Below are positions 1 to 7,633 of a stretch of 64,000 bases of DNA, piece after piece (position 1 is the first letter of the stretch; the number at the start of each line of letters is the position of its first letter). The notes under the pieces were generated by a model. That model did not search any database. It saw only the letters and a list, made by a program, of their open reading frames with translations, and was not told the origin of the DNA. The stretch spans positions 1,116,001 through 1,180,000 of the forward strand of contig NZ_CP144913.1 in the NCBI RefSeq assembly GCF_037198315.1, in the 5' to 3' direction. Origin of the DNA: Janibacter sp. A1S7 (GTDB taxonomy: Bacteria > Actinomycetota > Actinomycetes > Actinomycetales > Dermatophilaceae). Both the position numbers and the translations under genes were made by a program.

Positions 1-23
1 GGACCGCCCGGCTTTCGCATACC

Positions 24-39
24 GTGGGGGAGTCCCCAC
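24..39. other. Hairpin upstream of rbfA
   Basis: Arms GTGGGG (24-29) and CCCCAC (34-39) enclose a 4-nt loop. It lies between the unseen upstream gene and the rbfA ribosome binding site. It may be a weak terminator or a leader hairpin. There is no U-rich tail, so its role is uncertain. Confidence 0.35.
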
Positions 40-63
40 CCAGCCCCTCACCGGAGGTGTGCC

Positions 64-513
64 ATGGCCGACCCGGCCCGCGCCCGCAAGATCGCCGATC
101 GCATCAAGGAGCTCATCGCAGCCAACCTCGAGCAGGTCGTGAAGGACCCCGACCTCGGGTTCGTCACGATCACCGACGTCCGCGTCACCGGTGACCTCCA
201 GCACGCCTCGGCCTTCTACACCGTCTTCGGGGACGAGGCCCAGCGCGAGCGGACCGCGCAGTTGCTCGAGGCCAACCGCGGCAAGCTGCGCTCCTTCGTC
301 GGCCAGCGGTTGGGCATCCGCCTGACCCCGACGTTGGAGATCATCCCCGACGCCCTGCCGGAGAACGCCTCGCACATCGAGGACCTCCTGCGCTCGGCCA
401 AGGAGCGCGACGAGGACCTGGCCCGCACCCGCACCGACGCCCGACCGGCGGGCGAGGCCGACCCCTACCGCACGAAGGGGGACGACGAGCGGTCCCCGTC
501 CGCACCGGAGTGA
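64..513 (+). CDS. rbfA: Ribosome-binding factor A
   Basis: 149 aa cytoplasmic protein. RbfA binds the 30S subunit during late maturation of the 5' end of 16S rRNA and is needed for cold growth. The N-terminal 110 residues show the single KH-like RbfA fold, with the characteristic stretch DPDLGFVTITDVRVTGDL near residues 38-55 and the ARTRT/DARPAG tail typical of actinobacterial members. The ATG at 64 has a strong Shine-Dalgarno (GGAGGTG) 4-5 nt upstream. The stop overlaps the GTG of truB by 4 bp (GTGA), so the two are translationally coupled. The usual upstream neighbours (infB, nusA) would lie outside the window. Confidence 0.95.
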   Translation: MADPARARKIADRIKELIAANLEQVVKDPDLGFVTITDVRVTGDLQHASAFYTVFGDEAQRERTAQLLEANRGKLRSFVGQRLGIRLTPTLEIIPDALPENASHIEDLLRSAKERDEDLARTRTDARPAGEADPYRTKGDDERSPSAPE

Positions 514-1442
514 GCGACGGACTGGTCGTCGTCGACAAGCCCGCGGGCTGGTCGAGCCACGACGTCGTCGCCCGCAGCCGCCGGCTGTACGGCACCCGCA
601 AGGTCGGTCACGCGGGCACCCTCGACCCGATGGCCACAGGGGTCCTCGTGCTCGGCGTCGGCAGGGGCACCAAGCTGCTGACCTTCCTTGTCGGAGCGGA
701 CAAGGCGTACACCGCGACGATCCGTCTGGGGCAGGCGACGATCACCGACGACGCCGAGGGCGAGGTCACGGCCACCGGGGAGGTGGCCGACATCGACCGG
801 TCGGCCCTCGAGACGGCAGTCTCCCGGCTGACCGGCGACATCCAGCAGGTCCCGAGCGCCGTCAGCGCGATCAAAGTCAAGGGCGAACGCTCCTACGCCC
901 GGGTGCGGGCGGGGGAGGACGTCGACCTGCCGGCCCGTGCGGTGACGGTCTCGCGCTTCGACCTGCTCGACGTGCGCGAGGCGGACACGCAGGGTCCCGA
1001 CGGGAGCCTGGCGGTCCTCGACGTCGACGTCGAGGTGGAGGTCTCCTCGGGCACCTACGTGCGCGCGCTGGCCCGCGACCTGGGCGCGGACCTGGGCAGC
1101 CACGGCCACCTGACGGCCCTGCGTCGCAGCCGCGTCGGTGGCCTGACACTCGCGCACTCCCACACCCTCGACGCACTCACCGCCCTGCGCGACGGCGGGG
1201 CCGAGCCGGTGGACCTGCCGATGACTCCGCTGGCCGAGGCCGCCCGTGCCGCTCTGGCCCACCGCGAGGTCACCGCGGAGCAGGCCCGCTCGCTCGGCTT
1301 CGGGCAGCGGATCCCCAGTGCCGTGCCGGGGCGGGAGGAGCCGGTCGCGGCGTTCGCCCCGGACGGGGCGCTCGTCGCCGTGCTCGACGAGAGCCGTCCC
1401 ACGGCGCGTGCCCACGTCGTCTTCGCCCCGGCCAGTTCGTAG
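510..1442 (+). CDS. truB: tRNA pseudouridine(55) synthase TruB
   Basis: 310 aa. It converts U55 to pseudouridine in the T-loop of tRNAs. The N-terminal catalytic domain has VDKPAGWSSHDVV (residues 8-20) and the signature HAGTLDPMATGVL, with the catalytic aspartate at about residue 39. The C-terminal part (about 230-310) is a PUA-like RNA-binding extension. The GTG start overlaps the rbfA stop, giving an rbfA-truB-ribF operon as in many bacteria. Length is normal for the family. Confidence 0.96.
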   Translation: MSDGLVVVDKPAGWSSHDVVARSRRLYGTRKVGHAGTLDPMATGVLVLGVGRGTKLLTFLVGADKAYTATIRLGQATITDDAEGEVTATGEVADIDRSALETAVSRLTGDIQQVPSAVSAIKVKGERSYARVRAGEDVDLPARAVTVSRFDLLDVREADTQGPDGSLAVLDVDVEVEVSSGTYVRALARDLGADLGSHGHLTALRRSRVGGLTLAHSHTLDALTALRDGGAEPVDLPMTPLAEAARAALAHREVTAEQARSLGFGQRIPSAVPGREEPVAAFAPDGALVAVLDESRPTARAHVVFAPASS

Positions 1443-1453
1443 AGTGGGTCCTC

Positions 1454-2404
1454 GTGCAGCAATGGTCATCTCCGAGTGCCACCCCGTCGCAGCTGCGGCC
1501 GTGCGTGGCGACCTTCGGCAACTTCGACGGAGTGCACCGCGGTCACCGCGCGATCCTCGATGAGCTGATCCGCCAGGGTCGCGAGCGGGACCTGCCGACC
1601 GTCGTCGTCACCTTCGACCCCCACCCGGTCGAGGTGATGCATCCCGAGCGGGCGCCCGAGCTCATCGCCCCGGGCAGCCTGCGCGACGACTTCCTGCGGG
1701 AGGCGGGCATCGACGGGGTGCTCGTCCTGCCCTTCACCATGGAGTTCGCCCAGACCTCCGCCGTCGACTACATCGTCGAGACCTTCGTCACCGGTCTCGG
1801 TGCCGCCGCCCTCGTCGTCGGGGCGGACACCAAGGGCTTCGGCGCCGGCTACACCGGAGACGTCTCGCTCATCCGCGAGCTGGGGGAGGCGCACGGCTTC
1901 GACGTCGTCGTCATCGAGGACCAGGGTGACGACCAGCGCTGGTCCTCCTCCGCCGTGCGCGCCCACCTGGCCGCCGGTGAGGTCGAGGCCGCCGCCGAGA
2001 TCCTCGACCGTCCGCACCGGGTGGTCGGGACGGTCGTCCACGGCCACCACCGTGGCCGGGACCTCGGCTACCCGACCGCCAACCTGGGCACCGACACGAT
2101 CGGCCTGGTCCCGGGCCACGGGGTGTACGCCGGCTGGCTCACCCGTCTGGACCTGCCCGAGGACAGCCGGGACCGGCGTCTTCCCACGGCCATCTCCGTG
2201 GGCACCAACCCGACCTTCGACGGGCAGGTGCGCGTCGTCGAGGCCTACGTCCTCGACCGCACGGATCTCGACCTCTACGGCGAGCTGGTGGCCGTCGACT
2301 TCGTCGGCCACGTCCGGCCGACCCTGCGCTTCGACTCGATCGACGAGCTGCTCGAGGCCATGGCCCGGGACGTCGACCACACCCGCGCCCTCCTCCACCT
2401 CTGA
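1454..2404 (+). CDS. ribF: Bifunctional riboflavin kinase / FAD synthetase
   Basis: 316 aa. It makes FMN from riboflavin and then FAD from FMN. The N-terminal nucleotidyltransferase domain starts with VATFGNFDGVHRGH (about residues 18-31, the HxGH-like motif), and SSSAVR lies near residue 158. The C-terminal riboflavin kinase domain is marked by DLGYPTANLG (about 195-204) and GVYAG. The GTG start at 1454 lies 11 nt after truB. A TAGAGT hexamer 8 nt upstream of it suggests an additional promoter for a leaderless or near-leaderless message. Confidence 0.95.
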   Translation: MQQWSSPSATPSQLRPCVATFGNFDGVHRGHRAILDELIRQGRERDLPTVVVTFDPHPVEVMHPERAPELIAPGSLRDDFLREAGIDGVLVLPFTMEFAQTSAVDYIVETFVTGLGAAALVVGADTKGFGAGYTGDVSLIRELGEAHGFDVVVIEDQGDDQRWSSSAVRAHLAAGEVEAAAEILDRPHRVVGTVVHGHHRGRDLGYPTANLGTDTIGLVPGHGVYAGWLTRLDLPEDSRDRRLPTAISVGTNPTFDGQVRVVEAYVLDRTDLDLYGELVAVDFVGHVRPTLRFDSIDELLEAMARDVDHTRALLHL

Positions 2405-2423
2405 GCCGGATGTGCCCGGGCAG

Positions 2424-3668
2424 ATGCGTGCGGACGCGAACGTGCCGAGGCGGATTCGGGTGGGGCTTCGCGGCTGGGACCTCGCGACCCTGCTGCGCTC
2501 CGACCTCGTCCTCGTCGCGGCAGCGCTGACCGCGTCGGGCCTGGGCGCCCTGCTCGTGTACTCCGCGACCCGCGCCGAGGCCGGGTCGGCCTACCTCGTG
2601 CGGCACCTGCTCAACCTCGCCATCGGGCTGCTCATCGCACTGGTCGCGGTCCGGCTGGACCGCTCGCTGCTGCGGGCCCTGGCGCCGGTGGTCTACCTCG
2701 CCGGCATCGTCGGACTCGTCCTCGTGCTCACCCCCCTCGGTGTGGAGGTCAACGGTTCACGATCGTGGATCCGGGTGCCGGGCGGCTTCTCGATCCAACC
2801 CAGCGAGCTGGCGAAGGTCGCGCTCTGCGTCGCCCTGCCGATGTTGCTCGCCCCGGCCGCCGAGCGGCGGCACCGGCCCCGCCCCCGCGAGATCCTCCTC
2901 GCCGGGCTGATCACGGGGCTGCCGGTCCTGCTGGTCCTGGCGCAGCCGGATCTCGGGTCGGCACTGGTGCTCGTGGCGCTCGGGCTCGGCGTACTCGTCA
3001 TCTCGGGGGCCGGCTGGCCCTGGCTGATCGGGGTGCTCCTCGCTGGTGTCACCGCCGTGGTCGCGGCCTTCACCACCCCGGTGCTCAGCCCGTACCAGCG
3101 CGACCGGCTGACCGCCTTCCTCGACCCGGGCACGGATCCCCAGGGGATCGGCTACCAGACCCAGCAGGTGCGGGCGGCGATCTCGGGCGGTGGGTGGGGT
3201 GGCCAGGGGCTGTTCTCGGGCGAGCTGACGAGCACGGGCGCGATCCCGTTCCAGGAGACCGACTTCGTCTTCTCGGTGGCGGGGGAGGAGCTCGGCTTCG
3301 TCGGTGCGGCCTTCGTCATCGGCCTCCTGGGTCTTGTCGTGGCCCGGATCGCGCTCGCGGGCACCCGCAGCGTCGACCCCTTCGTCCAGCTCGTCTGCTG
3401 GGGTGTCGCGGCGTGGTTCGCCGTGCAGTCGGTGGAGAACATCGGGATGAACCTCGGCCTGCTTCCGGTGACGGGGCTGCCGCTGCCCTTCCTCTCCTAC
3501 GGGGGGTCCTCGATGTTCGCCTGCTGGGCGGCCATCGGCATCGTCGTCGCGGTCTCGACCGAGCGCCGTGCGAACCGGAGGACGAACGCGCACAACGGAT
3601 CTGGCGCGCGGGCACGTCCGGCGAGGCGAGTGGGTCACCAAAGGGTGAACTTGCGGACAGGTGGGTGA
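2424..3668 (+). CDS. rodA: Peptidoglycan polymerase RodA (SEDS family)
   Basis: 414 aa polytopic membrane protein with about 10-12 hydrophobic segments. SEDS proteins polymerise glycan strands from lipid II with a class B penicillin-binding protein partner. Family marks seen are VNGSRSWI, FSIQPSELAK, the aspartate-containing FQETDFVFSVAGEELG loop, and the C-terminal LPLPFLSYGGSSM. ATG 2424 is taken as the start, and an in-frame GTG at 2412 is an alternative. The open frame continues far upstream, but that part is out-of-frame ribF. RodA fits better than FtsW because of the QTQQVRAAISGGG segment and the link to the mre-type neighbourhood. No partner PBP2 or mreBCD gene is next to it. Confidence 0.9.
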   Translation: MRADANVPRRIRVGLRGWDLATLLRSDLVLVAAALTASGLGALLVYSATRAEAGSAYLVRHLLNLAIGLLIALVAVRLDRSLLRALAPVVYLAGIVGLVLVLTPLGVEVNGSRSWIRVPGGFSIQPSELAKVALCVALPMLLAPAAERRHRPRPREILLAGLITGLPVLLVLAQPDLGSALVLVALGLGVLVISGAGWPWLIGVLLAGVTAVVAAFTTPVLSPYQRDRLTAFLDPGTDPQGIGYQTQQVRAAISGGGWGGQGLFSGELTSTGAIPFQETDFVFSVAGEELGFVGAAFVIGLLGLVVARIALAGTRSVDPFVQLVCWGVAAWFAVQSVENIGMNLGLLPVTGLPLPFLSYGGSSMFACWAAIGIVVAVSTERRANRRTNAHNGSGARARPARRVGHQRVNLRTGG

Positions 3669-3729
3669 CAACCGACGTACTCGTGGGTCATGATTCGCTC
3701 ACAGACTGCCCACGAAGGAGTGGCCCACC

Positions 3730-5586
3730 GTGCCTGACACCATGCCCCGCACCCCCGCCGACGAGGCCTACGACGCCAGTGTGTTCGAGGACCGCGCCCC
3801 GAGTGTGGGTCACCTGCTGCGGCAGCGCATCGCCGACACCCCCGACAGCACCGCCTACTCCTTCCCGGCGGGCATCGCCTGGGACGAGCTGACCTGGGCG
3901 CAGCTCGGGGACCGGGTCTGGGCGCTCGCCGCCGGTCTCGTCGACCTCGGCGTCCAGCCCGAGGACCGGGTCTCCCTGGCCTCGAGCACCCGGATCGAGT
4001 GGGTGCTGGGTGACTACGCGATCATGGCCGCCGGCGCGGCCACGACGACGATCTACCCGACGTCGATCAGTGACGACGTCGCCTTCATCGTCGACAACTC
4101 CGGCTCCAAGGTCGTCATCGCCGAGGACGCGGAGCAGGTCGACAAGCTCCGTGAGGTCCGTGACGCCATCCCGGACGTGACCCACGTCGTGGTCATCGAT
4201 CCCGAGGGGGTCGACCTCGATGACTGGACGCTCACCTTCGCCGACCTCGAGGAGCGCGGCTCGGCGCTGCTCGCCTCGGACCCGGGGGTCGTCGACGCGC
4301 GGATCGACGCCACCGGACCGACGTCGCTCGCGACGATCATCTACACCTCCGGCACGACCGGCCGGCCGAAGGGCGTGCGTCTGCGGCACGCGACGTGGAC
4401 CTACCAGGGCGCGGCGATCCGGGCGACCGGCATGCTCACGGCCGAGGACGTGCACTACCTGTGGTTGCCCCTGTCCCACGTCTTCGCCAAGGTCCTGCTG
4501 CTGATCAGCACCGACGTCGGCATGCAGACCGCCGTCGACGGACGCATCGACAAGATCGTCGACAACCTGGCCGAGGTCCGACCGACCTTCATGGCGGCCG
4601 CACCACGGATCTTCGAGAAGGTCTACGGCAAGATCTCGCTGGACATGGAGGCCGAAGGGGGCGCGAAGGCCACGATCTTCACCTTCGCCTCCCAGGCCGC
4701 ACGCGACTACTCACAGGCGCTGTCCGAGGACCGCACGCCGGGGGTGGTCCTGCGTCTGAAGCACGCCATCGCCGACAAGCTCGTCTTCGCCAAGGTCCGG
4801 GAGCGCTTCGGCGGCAGGATCCGCTTCTTCATCTCCGGCTCCGCAGCGCTCAACACGGACATCGCGCACTGGTTCACCGGGGCTGGTCTGCAGATCCTCG
4901 AGGGGTATGGCCTCACCGAGACCTCGGCCGCGGCCACGGTCAACCGGCCGTACGCCCTTCGCGTCGGGTCGGTCGGCTGGCCCACCCCCCAGACGGAGAT
5001 CAGGATCGCGGACGACGGGGAGGTCCTCATCCGCGGCGAGCACGTCATGGAGGGCTACCACGACAACCCCGAGGCCACCGCCGAGGTGCTCACGGACGAC
5101 GGCTGGTTCCACTCGGGCGACATCGGCGAGATCGACGAGCGCGGCTTCGTCAAGATCACCGACCGCAAGAAGGACCTGTTCAAGACGAGCAACGGCAAGT
5201 ACGTGGCGCCCTCGCTCATCGAGTCGACCTTCAAGGGCCTGTGCCCCTATGTGGGCCAGCTGCTCGTCCACGGTGAGTCCCGCCAGTTCGTCACCGCGCT
5301 GGTCACCCTGGACGAGGAGGCCATCCAGCCCTGGGCGGAGGCGAACGGTCTCGCGGGTGCGAGCTACACCGAGATCGTCTCCTCGCTGCAGGCCCGCGAG
5401 ATGGTCCAGTCCTACATCGACGAGCTCAACGCCGGCCTCAACCGGCACGAGCAGGTCAAGAAGTTCCACATCCTGGGCCGCGACCTGTCCGTCGAGGACG
5501 GCGAGCTCACCCCGAGCCTGAAGATGCGTCGCAAGGTCGTCGCGGACAAGTTCAAGGGCGACATCGAGGAGATGTACCCGAGCTGA
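3730..5586 (+). CDS. Long-chain fatty-acid-CoA ligase (FadD15-like)
   Basis: 618 aa member of the acyl-adenylate-forming family, which activates fatty acids to acyl-CoA with ATP. The AMP-binding P-loop YTSGTTGRPKGV is at about residues 205-216. The A5-type motif GYGLTETSAA lies near 395, followed by the hinge DRKKDLFKTSNGKYVAPS near 480 that is typical of FadD15/Faa-type ligases, and the C-terminal lysine region PSLKMRRKVV. GTG 3730 follows an AAGGAG ribosome binding site. The gene sits between rodA and the TIGR03960 gene. Chain-length preference cannot be read from sequence. Confidence 0.93.
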   Translation: MPDTMPRTPADEAYDASVFEDRAPSVGHLLRQRIADTPDSTAYSFPAGIAWDELTWAQLGDRVWALAAGLVDLGVQPEDRVSLASSTRIEWVLGDYAIMAAGAATTTIYPTSISDDVAFIVDNSGSKVVIAEDAEQVDKLREVRDAIPDVTHVVVIDPEGVDLDDWTLTFADLEERGSALLASDPGVVDARIDATGPTSLATIIYTSGTTGRPKGVRLRHATWTYQGAAIRATGMLTAEDVHYLWLPLSHVFAKVLLLISTDVGMQTAVDGRIDKIVDNLAEVRPTFMAAAPRIFEKVYGKISLDMEAEGGAKATIFTFASQAARDYSQALSEDRTPGVVLRLKHAIADKLVFAKVRERFGGRIRFFISGSAALNTDIAHWFTGAGLQILEGYGLTETSAAATVNRPYALRVGSVGWPTPQTEIRIADDGEVLIRGEHVMEGYHDNPEATAEVLTDDGWFHSGDIGEIDERGFVKITDRKKDLFKTSNGKYVAPSLIESTFKGLCPYVGQLLVHGESRQFVTALVTLDEEAIQPWAEANGLAGASYTEIVSSLQAREMVQSYIDELNAGLNRHEQVKKFHILGRDLSVEDGELTPSLKMRRKVVADKFKGDIEEMYPS

Positions 5587-5595
5587 TCCGTCACC

Positions 5596-5601
5596 TACCC
5601 T
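5596..5601 (+). promoter_or_regulatory. -10 hexamer, leaderless type
   Basis: TACCCT ends 6 nt before ATG 5608. This spacing places transcription initiation at the start codon. There is no Shine-Dalgarno in front of that ATG. Confidence 0.55.
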
Positions 5602-5607
5602 TGGCCC

Positions 5608-7587
5608 ATGACCGGTGAGACGATCTACCCTGCCCTCGAGCCCCTTCTGGAGAAGGTCAGCAAGCCCATCCAGTACGTCGGCGGCGAGCTGAACTCCACG
5701 GTCAAGGACTGGCAGGTCGGCGGTCACGGCCCCGGCGGCGAGGAGCTGACCGTGCGGTGGGCGCTGATGTATCCCGACGCCTACGAGGTCGGCGTGCCCA
5801 ACCAGGGCGTGATGATCCTCTACGAGGTGCTCAACGAGCGTCCGGACGCGCTCGCTGAGCGCAGCTACGCCGTCTGGCCCGACCTGGAGGCCCTCCTGCG
5901 GGAGCACGACCTGCCGCAGTTCACCGTCGACGGGCACCGCCCGGTGGGCGACTTCGACGTCTTCGGCCTGAGCTTCTCCACCGAGCTGGGCTACACCAAC
6001 ATGCTCACCGCGCTCGACCTCGCGGGCATCCCGTTGCACAGCAGCGAACGCACCGACGAGCACCCGCTGGTCATCATGGGTGGCCACGCCTCCTTCAACC
6101 CCGAGCCGGTCGCCGACTTCGTCGACGCCGCGATCATCGGGGACGGCGAGGAGGCCGTGCTCACCGCGACCGACATCATCGGCGAGTGGAAGGCGCAGGA
6201 CCGTCCCGGCGGCCGCGTCGAGGTGCTGCGTCGCCTCGCCGCGACCGGGGGCGTCTACGTGCCGGCGTTCTACGACGTCGACTACCTGCCCGATGGGCGC
6301 ATCCAGCGCGTGGTCCCGGTCGAGTCCGGTGTGCCGTGGCGCGTGGACAAGCACACGGTGATGGACCTGGACGAGTGGCCCTACCCGAAGCAACCGCTCG
6401 TTCCCCTCGCGGAGTCCGTCCACGAGCGGATGAGCGTGGAGATCTTCCGCGGCTGTACCCGCGGCTGCCGTTTCTGCCAGGCGGGCATGATCACCCGACC
6501 GGTGCGCGAGCGCTCGATCACCGGTATCGGCGAGATGGTCGAGCAGGGCCTGCAGGCCACCGGCTTCGAGGAGGTGGGCCTGCTCTCGCTCTCCAGCGCC
6601 GACCACTCCGAGATCGGCGACGTGGCCAAGGGTCTCGCCGACCGCTACGAGGGCACCAACACCGGCCTGTCGCTGCCGAGCACGCGCGTGGACGCCTTCA
6701 ACATCGACCTGGCCAACGAGCTGACCCGCAACGGTCGCCGGTCCGGGTTGACGTTCGCTCCCGAGGGGGGCTCCGAGCGCATCCGCAAGGTGATCAACAA
6801 GATGGTCACCGAGGAGGACCTCATCCGCACCGTCTCCGCCGCCTACGGTGCGGGCTGGCGCCAGGTGAAGCTGTACTTCATGTGCGGCCTGCCGACGGAG
6901 ACCGACGACGACGTCCTGCAGATCGCCGAGGTCGCCAAGCGCGTCATCGAGACCGGCCGCGAGGTCGCCGGCCACAACGACATCCGGTGCACCGTCTCCA
7001 TCGGTGGCTTCGTGCCCAAGCCGCACACCCCCTTCCAGTGGTCGCCGCAGCTGGGCGCCGAGCAGACCGACGAGCGCCTGCACAAGCTGCGGGACGCCAT
7101 CCGGGCCGACAAGCGGTACGGCCGCTCCATCGGCTTCCGCTACCACGACGGCCGGCCGGGCATCGTCGAGGGACTGCTCTCGCGCGGTGACCGCCGCGTC
7201 GGTCGCGTCATCGAGCAGGTCTGGCGCGACGGTGGTCGTTTCGACGGCTGGAGCGAGTACTTCTCCTACGACCGCTGGATGGCCGCGGCGGAGAAGGGCT
7301 TCGAGGGAACCGGCGTCGACGTCGACTGGTTCACCACCCGTGAGCGCGAGGAGGCCGAGGTCCTGCCCTGGGACCACATCGATTCCGGCCTGGACAAGGA
7401 GTGGCTCTGGCAGGACTGGCTGGACGCCCTCGACGAGACCGAGGTCGAGGACTGCCGCTGGACGCCGTGCTTCGACTGCGGTGTCTGCCCCCAGATGGGG
7501 ACGGACATCGAGGTCGGCCCGACGGGCAAGACCCTGCTGCCGCTGACCGTCCTCGGCTCCGGCAAGGAGTCGATGGTCCGCTCCTGA
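5608..7587 (+). CDS. TIGR03960-family B12-binding-like radical SAM protein
   Basis: 659 aa. The N-terminal half resembles a cobalamin-binding-like domain (GLSFSTELGYTNML, GGHASFNPEPVADFVD). The radical SAM core carries RGCTRGCRFCQAG (CxxxCxxC) at about residues 286-296. A C-terminal Cys cluster follows (CFDCGVC near 627). The family is widespread and usually lies next to, or is fused with, the DUF2344/TIGR03936 protein, upstream of rne and rplU. The exact reaction is not established. Here the partner is at 10513-11244, separated by a dehydrogenase gene. A TACCCT -10 element supports the ATG at 5608. Confidence 0.92.
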   Translation: MTGETIYPALEPLLEKVSKPIQYVGGELNSTVKDWQVGGHGPGGEELTVRWALMYPDAYEVGVPNQGVMILYEVLNERPDALAERSYAVWPDLEALLREHDLPQFTVDGHRPVGDFDVFGLSFSTELGYTNMLTALDLAGIPLHSSERTDEHPLVIMGGHASFNPEPVADFVDAAIIGDGEEAVLTATDIIGEWKAQDRPGGRVEVLRRLAATGGVYVPAFYDVDYLPDGRIQRVVPVESGVPWRVDKHTVMDLDEWPYPKQPLVPLAESVHERMSVEIFRGCTRGCRFCQAGMITRPVRERSITGIGEMVEQGLQATGFEEVGLLSLSSADHSEIGDVAKGLADRYEGTNTGLSLPSTRVDAFNIDLANELTRNGRRSGLTFAPEGGSERIRKVINKMVTEEDLIRTVSAAYGAGWRQVKLYFMCGLPTETDDDVLQIAEVAKRVIETGREVAGHNDIRCTVSIGGFVPKPHTPFQWSPQLGAEQTDERLHKLRDAIRADKRYGRSIGFRYHDGRPGIVEGLLSRGDRRVGRVIEQVWRDGGRFDGWSEYFSYDRWMAAAEKGFEGTGVDVDWFTTREREEAEVLPWDHIDSGLDKEWLWQDWLDALDETEVEDCRWTPCFDCGVCPQMGTDIEVGPTGKTLLPLTVLGSGKESMVRS

Positions 7588-7633
7588 CGGACGGGTCCGT
7601 ACACGGGGCACGACGAAGGGGGACAATCGGTCC